Shown piece by piece: positions 6,922 to 10,715 of a stretch of DNA of 10,715 nt (position 1 is its first letter; each line of letters starts with the position of its first letter). The notes beneath the pieces were generated by a model. The model was given only the letters and a program-made list of their open reading frames with translations. It had not been told where the DNA came from and did no database searches. The stretch spans positions 1 through 10,715 of the forward strand of contig DAET01000029.1 of the NCBI GenBank assembly GCA_002497765.1, written 5' to 3'. This DNA is from Euryarchaeota archaeon UBA486 (GTDB lineage Archaea > Thermoplasmatota > Poseidoniia > Poseidoniales > Poseidoniaceae). The position numbers were made by a program, and so were the translations under genes.

Positions 6922-6950
6922 GCGGAAGAGGTTTCGGCCTCGCAGACCGC
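6922..6950 (+). promoter_or_regulatory. Two-helix hairpin in the leader of L1
   Basis: GCGG (6922-6925) pairs with CCGC (6947-6950), and GAGG (6928-6931) pairs with CCTC (6938-6941) around a TTTCGG loop. An asymmetric internal loop of AA against GCAGA separates the stems. The structure ends one base before the L1 Shine-Dalgarno region. Archaeal L1 is known from Methanococcus to repress its own mRNA through a structure resembling its 23S rRNA site, also two short helices around an asymmetric loop. A match to that consensus was not verified, so the regulatory role is inference. Confidence 0.45.
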
Positions 6951-6964
6951 AGAGGTGAAGCAAG

Positions 6965-7609
6965 ATGGAAGAAAAAATCAGTAATGCAATCAAGGCGGCC
7001 ATTGAAGCGGCCCCTGAGCGAAAGTTTGTCGAATCCGTGGACATCTCGTTCACCATCAAGGACGTCGACCTGAAGAACCCAACCAACCGTATCAAAGAAG
7101 AGATTCGTCTTCCTTCCGGTCGAGGTCGTGAACTCAAGGTCGCCATGTTCGCCGCCGGCGAAGCCGCCACCAAGGCCAAGGCTGCCGGTCTGGCCGTTTT
7201 CTCTCCTCAGGACATCGAAGACTTCGGTGGCAAGAAGGGACAGGCCAAGAAGGTCGCCAACCAGTACGACTTCTTCCTTTCCGAAGTGCCTCACATGGGC
7301 CTTATCGGTCGCCACTTGGGTACCGTTCTCGGTCCACGTGGTAAGATGCCACGCCCCGTTCCACCCACCCTCGACCCCGCCGTTCTCGCCACCGGTCTGT
7401 CCAGCACCGTGGTCGTCAAGTCGGGCGACAAGATGACCTTCCATGCCTCCTTCGGCACGGTCAAGCAATCTCACGATGAACTTCTGGCCAACGCCATGGA
7501 AGTCTACAACCGTGTCACCAGTAAATTGGAGCGTGGCATCGGCAACATTCGCTCCTTGTTCATCAAGACCTCCATGGGTCCAGCACAACGCATTGAGGTG
7601 ATCAATTGA
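6965..7609 (+). CDS. rpl1: Ribosomal protein L1 (uL1)
   Basis: This 214-residue protein has the usual length of archaeal L1, the protein of the mobile L1 stalk of the large subunit near the E site. The signature LGPRGKMPRP is at 122-131. The segment SVDISFTIKDVDLKNPTNRIKEE (from residue 24) and the closing strand of the two-domain fold are in the expected places. The start at 6965 is set by GAGGTGA (6952-6958), 6 bases before the ATG. It follows the short L11 gene by 56 bases, which contain a candidate regulatory hairpin. Its stop codon overlaps the TTG start of L10, suggesting coupled translation. In archaea L1 also acts as a translational repressor of its own operon. Confidence 0.97.
   Translation: MEEKISNAIKAAIEAAPERKFVESVDISFTIKDVDLKNPTNRIKEEIRLPSGRGRELKVAMFAAGEAATKAKAAGLAVFSPQDIEDFGGKKGQAKKVANQYDFFLSEVPHMGLIGRHLGTVLGPRGKMPRPVPPTLDPAVLATGLSSTVVVKSGDKMTFHASFGTVKQSHDELLANAMEVYNRVTSKLERGIGNIRSLFIKTSMGPAQRIEVIN
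7595..7603 (+). promoter_or_regulatory. Strong Shine-Dalgarno site selecting the TTG start of L10
   Basis: GAGGTGATC, a long match to the 16S rRNA anti-Shine-Dalgarno sequence, lies inside the end of L1. GAGGTG ends 5 bases before TTG at 7606, but 20 bases before the next in-frame ATG at 7621. The TTG is therefore the likely start. Confidence 0.7.
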
Positions 7610-8625
7610 TTCCAAAGGTCATGTCCTGGAAGAAGGACACCGTCAGCGACCTCCACGAGCTGCTGACCAGCGGCGAAACGCTCGCCGTCATCGACATTCA
7701 CGGCGTCCCCGCCTCGGCCATGTTCGGTATGCGTGCAGAACTTCGCAGCCACATGAAGATTCAAGTCGCGAAGAAGCGCTTGATGAAGATCGCTTGGGAG
7801 CGTGCAGGCTTCGACTTTGCCGACCTTGAGAAGCTCTACGAGTCCGCTGTCCAACCCGCTTTGGTCTCGACCTCGAACCTCAACTCCTTCGAGTTGTTCA
7901 CCGAGCTCAAGAAGACCGAAGCCGGGCGTGCTGCCAAACCCGGCGACGTTGCGCCCTACCAAATCGTGGTGGAGAAGCAAGACACCGGCATGCCTCCCGG
8001 TCCCATCGTTGGTGACCTGAACTCCGTTGGCATTCCTGCCAAGATCATGGGCGGTAGCGTCCAGATTCAGAAGCGCACCGTCGTGCTGGAAGAAGGCGAA
8101 GTCTTCGAAGGCGACCTCGGTATGATGCTCTCGAAGATTGGCATCAACCCCATGGTCACGGGCCTGCGCCTCTGCGGCACCCTCGAAGGTGGTACGTTGT
8201 TTGAGCCCGCCACTCTCGACATCGACTACGAGCAATTCGAACAGGACCTCATCGGCATGGCTGCTGGCGCCTTCAACCTCGCCTGCAACATCACGTGGTT
8301 CACCCCACAAACGATGCCGATCCTCCTGTCCAAGGCCAGCGGAGAAGCGCTGGCCGTCGCTATGGAAGCAGCGATCGCTACTGCCGAGACGCTGCCACAC
8401 CTGGTGGCCCGTGCCCACGCCAGTGCACTTGGCGTGGCTGGCACGCTGAGCCCCGACGCACTCGACGACGAATTGGCTGCCATGATGGGCGCTGCTGCTG
8501 ACGCAGCCGCTTCCGCTGCAGCCGCCGTCGACACGAGCGCTTCTGAAGCCCCAGCCGAGGCTGAAGAAGAGGAAGAAGAGGAAGAAGAGGGCGGCTTTGA
8601 CGGCCTCGGGAGCCTGTTCGGCTGA
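7606..8625 (+). CDS. rpl10: Ribosomal protein L10 / P0 (uL10), stalk base
   Basis: This 339-residue acidic stalk protein P0 anchors L12 dimers to the ribosome and binds 23S rRNA. The N-terminal RNA-binding domain begins with VMSWKKDTVSDL (5-16). The archaeal insertion domain is around residues 110-185 (PGPIVGDLNSVGIPAKIMGG at 131-150). Alanine-rich helices that should hold L12 follow at about 240-300. The protein ends in an acidic run and GGFDGLGSLFG. The TTG start at 7606 overlaps the L1 stop as TTGA. It gives seven residues before Trp8, close to the six recalled for other archaeal L10 proteins, whereas the ATG at 7621 would leave only two. L12 follows after 29 bases. The acidic tail matches the L12 tail and is expected to recruit translation factors. 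Confidence 0.96.
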   Translation: MIPKVMSWKKDTVSDLHELLTSGETLAVIDIHGVPASAMFGMRAELRSHMKIQVAKKRLMKIAWERAGFDFADLEKLYESAVQPALVSTSNLNSFELFTELKKTEAGRAAKPGDVAPYQIVVEKQDTGMPPGPIVGDLNSVGIPAKIMGGSVQIQKRTVVLEEGEVFEGDLGMMLSKIGINPMVTGLRLCGTLEGGTLFEPATLDIDYEQFEQDLIGMAAGAFNLACNITWFTPQTMPILLSKASGEALAVAMEAAIATAETLPHLVARAHASALGVAGTLSPDALDDELAAMMGAAADAAASAAAAVDTSASEAPAEAEEEEEEEEEGGFDGLGSLFG

Positions 8626-8654
8626 ACAAACAAAACACATTGAGGTGAAAAAAC

Positions 8655-8960
8655 ATGGAATACGTATACGCTGCTATGCTGTTGCACGCTGCTGAAAAAG
8701 AGATCGACGAGAAGTCGGTGAAGGCTGTCCTGAAGGGCGCTGGCATCGACGCAGACGACGCTCGAGTGAAGGCTCTCGTGGCCTCCCTCGCTGGCGTTGA
8801 CATCGCCGAAGCCATGACCCAAGCTGTTGCTGCTCCTGCAGCAGCCGCTGCTGCCCCTGCCGCCGCTGGCGGTGCCGACGCCCCTGCTGCTGAAGAAGCA
8901 GAAGAGGAAGAGGAAGAAGAGGAAGGCGGCTTCGACGGTCTTGGCTCGCTCTTTGGTTGA
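8655..8960 (+). CDS. rpl12: Ribosomal protein L12 / P1 (archaeal)
   Basis: This 101-residue archaeal P1-type protein has the expected length and order. The helical dimerisation domain is MEYVYAAMLLHAAEKEIDE (1-19) and on to about residue 58. An Ala/Pro hinge follows (59-79), then a run of acidic residues and the terminal GGFDGLGSLFG (91-101). It binds the P0 C-terminal helices as dimers and recruits elongation factors through the terminal peptide. A GAGGTG site (8642-8647) lies 7 bases before the ATG. It is the last gene of the operon and a probable terminator follows. Confidence 0.97.
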   Translation: MEYVYAAMLLHAAEKEIDEKSVKAVLKGAGIDADDARVKALVASLAGVDIAEAMTQAVAAPAAAAAAPAAAGGADAPAAEEAEEEEEEEEGGFDGLGSLFG

Positions 8961-8985
8961 GCAAGGTCCGATCGCTGCCGATTCG

Positions 8986-9011
8986 CACGCCGGCTGAGGC
9001 CGGTTTTCGTG
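8986..9011 (+). terminator. Probable terminator of the ribosomal operon
   Basis: CCGGC (8990-8994) and GCCGG (8999-9003) pair around TGAG and are followed directly by TTTT (9004-9007). Outer CACG (8986-8989) and CGTG (9008-9011) could extend the stem with the T run bulged. It lies 25 bases after the L12 stop. The U tract is short, so strength is uncertain. Confidence 0.5.
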
Positions 9012-9174
9012 TGAGCGCGGCCTGTCCATCGGTCCTTGTCCACGGGAACACCTCGCCCTTCTGGGGCGACGACCGTGAAAGCGCCGCTATCGCACGCACG
9101 ATATCCTCGCCCAAACCCATGAGCGAAAGCCAGGCGACGAAAGGGTTCATCCCTTCCCGTCCGCTCGAACGCTC
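9012..9174. other. Short intergenic stretch without a supported gene
   Basis: No tRNA, recognisable gene or convincing TATA box is seen between the L12 terminator and the 181-residue ORF. Two weak hairpins occur: a 6-bp stem at 9053-9058/9064-9069 and a 5-bp AAGGG/CCCTT stem at 9141-9155. Confidence 0.4.
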
Positions 9175-9720
9175 ATGGTCAGAAAGGCGACGCTCGACCT
9201 TGAGGTCAGCGTGTCAAGCATCCAGGCCATCCGGATATTCCGCGAACTCGCTGAAGAAGCGGGTTGGTCGCTTGAGCGTCATGAAGGCTCACGCCTCGTT
9301 GATCGGTTCGCCATCATCATGCCCATGGCTCAGTCGGCACGAACCCTTGGGCTCAAGGTGCTGAACGGCCCCATGCGCGGCATGGAATTGACGTGCTGGT
9401 CGGAAACTCGGGGCTCGTCGGGCGCCGTCAACATCGCCTCGTGGCTGGTCCCCGGCGGTCCCGAGGAACCCCGATTCCGAGATCTGGTTCATCACTGGGT
9501 CGCTCGAATGGATCGCTGCCCATGGCGTTGGACCTTCGGTGAACGTTCCAAAGTTGGCTACCTGTTGCCCGTTTGGCGTCAATCGCGCCGACGATTTTCC
9601 GACCTCGGTTTCAACACCAAAAAGGGTGGTTGGCCGGTGGTTGTTGACGGTGATTGGCCCGGTGAATCCCTTGTGGATGACGCTCATGATTCAACGGTCG
9701 TTTCATCCGAAGAGGAGTGA
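9175..9720 (+). CDS. Uncharacterised 181-residue protein
   Basis: I do not recognise this family. The protein opens with a likely strand (RKATLDLEVSV, 3-13) and an amphipathic helix (QAIRIFRELAEEAGW, 17-31). It has no signal peptide or membrane helix and should be cytosolic. It is rich in Trp and Arg in the middle (HHWVARMDRCPWRWTFGERSK, from 106) and has an acidic tail (DSTVVSSEEE, 172-181). The ATG at 9175 lacks a Shine-Dalgarno site. An in-frame GTG at 9211 (codon 13) has GAGGT four bases upstream and could be the true start, shortening the protein by 12 residues. It lies between the ribosomal terminator and the perfect hairpin at 9724. An antisense ORF (9289-9687) overlaps, but its protein looks less natural. 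Confidence 0.6.
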   Translation: MVRKATLDLEVSVSSIQAIRIFRELAEEAGWSLERHEGSRLVDRFAIIMPMAQSARTLGLKVLNGPMRGMELTCWSETRGSSGAVNIASWLVPGGPEEPRFRDLVHHWVARMDRCPWRWTFGERSKVGYLLPVWRQSRRRFSDLGFNTKKGGWPVVVDGDWPGESLVDDAHDSTVVSSEEE

Positions 9721-9723
9721 AAT

Positions 9724-9747
9724 CGCCTCCCCCTAAAGGGGGAGGCG
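9724..9747. repeat. Perfect 10-bp hairpin after the 181-residue ORF
   Basis: CGCCTCCCCC (9724-9733) and GGGGGAGGCG (9738-9747) pair perfectly around TAAA, starting three bases after the stop codon. No T run follows on the plus strand, so it is not a classic archaeal U-tract terminator. It may act in 3'-end processing or message stability, or be a dispersed genomic palindrome. It separates this gene from the promoter of the next. Confidence 0.65.
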
Positions 9748-9766
9748 CTCGTGGTATTGGGTTGGT

Positions 9767-9775
9767 GCTTAAATG
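9767..9775 (+). promoter_or_regulatory. TATA-like box of the beta-helix protein gene
   Basis: TGCTTAAAT is the best TATA-like sequence before the ATG at 9811. It would place the transcript start near 9795-9800, giving a short leader that contains the GAGGTG site. Confidence 0.45.
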
Positions 9776-9799
9776 GACCAACAAACTGCAAAGCATAGC

Positions 9800-9805
9800 G
9801 AGGTG
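9800..9805 (+). promoter_or_regulatory. Shine-Dalgarno site of the beta-helix gene
   Basis: GAGGTG lies 5 bases before the ATG at 9811 and fixes the start of this gene, which runs off the window. Confidence 0.65.
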
Positions 9806-9810
9806 GCGTT

Positions 9811-10715
9811 ATGCTGAACGATTCACAACAACGGAAGGCGCTCGTCCTGTCCTTGTTGATGGTCATGTTGGCGCAGACCGCCTACATCGAAGCCTACCGT
9901 GGATGGACCTTGGCTGACCAGCCAAATCCTTCGTTGCTCAACGCTGCTTGCGACAGCATCACGCGGGCCTCAGGCACACCGATTTACGTCGACGCCGCCC
10001 AAGGTTCAGACGACTGGGACGGCACGTGGTCTTGTCCAAAAGCGACGCTCTTTGGAGCGGTCAACGCATCATCTTCAGGTGACGAAATCATTCTGGCGGC
10101 CGGGCTGTATCACGAAAACGTGACCGTGAACGGCAAGGACGACCTGTTGATTCGGGCTGCGGATGGGGCTCAAGTCGTGTTTGACGGAACCCGAAGCATT
10201 GCGGACGATCTGAACGTTTCTTGGGGTGCTGCGGACAGCGACGGCATTCAGGAAGTCACCCTCCCGGTCGATGGCTGGCAGCTCTTCCTCGCTTACGACG
10301 AACAGGTGCCTGCTCGCTGGCCAAACGCCGAGTTCGATGACGAAACGGTGTTCAATCGCTCCTACTGGGCCGAGGGAACGTTGACCGGTTCGAACAACGC
10401 CTACACCAAAGGCTGGCTCACCGACGCCGGTCCTGAGGCAGGGGTTCACACCGGCTTGAACGAGACGGTGAACGCCACCGGTCTCGACCCTGTGGGCGCG
10501 ATTGCCGTGATGAACTTGGGTTCGTTCCGCAGCAACAGTCGCATCATCACGGATTGGAATCCAAACAACGGCACTTTCGCCTACGACGGCACCGGTGTGG
10601 GGTGGAAGACCAAGCACCACGCCTACATCCTGGAGGGCAAGCGTGAACTCATTGACGAGGACGGTGAATGGTGGTTCAACAACACGAACAACCGCCTCCA
10701 CTACAAGACGCCGTC
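9811..10715 (+). CDS. Secreted right-handed beta-helix protein, 3' end outside window
   Basis: The frame stays open from the ATG at 9811 to the window edge (301 full codons). A signal peptide is clear: charged start, hydrophobic core about 10-24, likely cleavage near the Ala at 28. IYVDAAQGSDDWDGTWSCPKATL (from 58) followed by SGDEIILAAGLYHENVTV (89-106) matches the opening of DUF1565/pectate-lyase-like parallel beta-helix proteins. Later segments WQLFLAYDEQVPARWPNAEF (156-175) and EGKRELIDEDGEWWFNN (275-291) resemble sequences recalled from large beta-helix glycoside hydrolases and lyases. A polysaccharide-degrading or surface-binding role is inferred. Catalytic residues would lie mostly beyond the window, so no enzyme class is assigned. 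C47 and C75 might form a disulphide. A Shine-Dalgarno site and TATA-like box support the start. Confidence 0.85.
   Translation, partial: MLNDSQQRKALVLSLLMVMLAQTAYIEAYRGWTLADQPNPSLLNAACDSITRASGTPIYVDAAQGSDDWDGTWSCPKATLFGAVNASSSGDEIILAAGLYHENVTVNGKDDLLIRAADGAQVVFDGTRSIADDLNVSWGAADSDGIQEVTLPVDGWQLFLAYDEQVPARWPNAEFDDETVFNRSYWAEGTLTGSNNAYTKGWLTDAGPEAGVHTGLNETVNATGLDPVGAIAVMNLGSFRSNSRIITDWNPNNGTFAYDGTGVGWKTKHHAYILEGKRELIDEDGEWWFNNTNNRLHYKTP

Noticed and set aside
7504..8640. 378-codon minus-strand ORF opposite L10
   Set aside because: It is antisense to a clear L10 gene and has no recognisable domains.
8674..9150. Minus-strand ORF over L12 and the downstream gap
   Set aside because: The first residues look protein-like, but most of it is antisense to L12 and becomes Gln/Arg low complexity.
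9289..9687. Minus-strand ORF opposite the 181-residue gene
   Set aside because: Less natural composition than the plus-strand frame, with no supporting start signal; not fully excluded.
10075..10701. 208-codon minus-strand ORF
   Set aside because: Antisense to the beta-helix gene, which has a signal peptide, ribosome binding site and family motifs.

Overview
The window looks like archaeal chromosome, most likely from a marine planktonic euryarchaeon of the Marine Group II / Poseidoniales type. That placement is inferred from overall gene character and was not tested. The archaeal assignment rests on an L1-L10(P0)-L12(P1) stalk cluster of archaeal type, TATA-like boxes at archaeal spacing, GAGGTG-type Shine-Dalgarno sites, and large secreted proteins built of calcium-binding thrombospondin type 3 (TSP3) repeats.

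Layout. Positions 54-1380 (+) carry a two-helix membrane miniprotein followed by a Rieske-type oxygenase alpha subunit. Convergent to these, on the minus strand, lie a GNAT acetyltransferase (1405-1875) and two tandem paralogous surface proteins (1886-4153 and 4215-6473). Each surface protein has a signal peptide, a Reeler/choice-of-anchor-V-like domain with a CXCH motif, an Ig-like linker, 15 or 16 TSP3 repeats, one membrane helix and a cytosolic tail ending in a Trp-rich module. Each has its own look-alike promoter placed for leaderless transcription.

Divergent from these is the ribosomal stalk operon (+): an L11 gene that encodes only the C-terminal RNA-binding domain (6627-6908), then L1, L10 (TTG start overlapping the L1 stop) and L12, ending at a probable hairpin terminator. 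Downstream are an unrecognised 181-residue ORF, a perfect 10-bp hairpin, and the start of a secreted right-handed beta-helix protein that runs off the window.

The most notable item is the L11 gene without its N-terminal domain. It sits in the normal L11 slot with its own promoter and ribosome binding site, so it looks like real gene architecture rather than debris. The paired TSP3 proteins are the second point of interest. They share a near-identical C-terminal repeat block but differ in the order and lengths of the repeats before it, and may form calcium-stiffened cell-surface structures.
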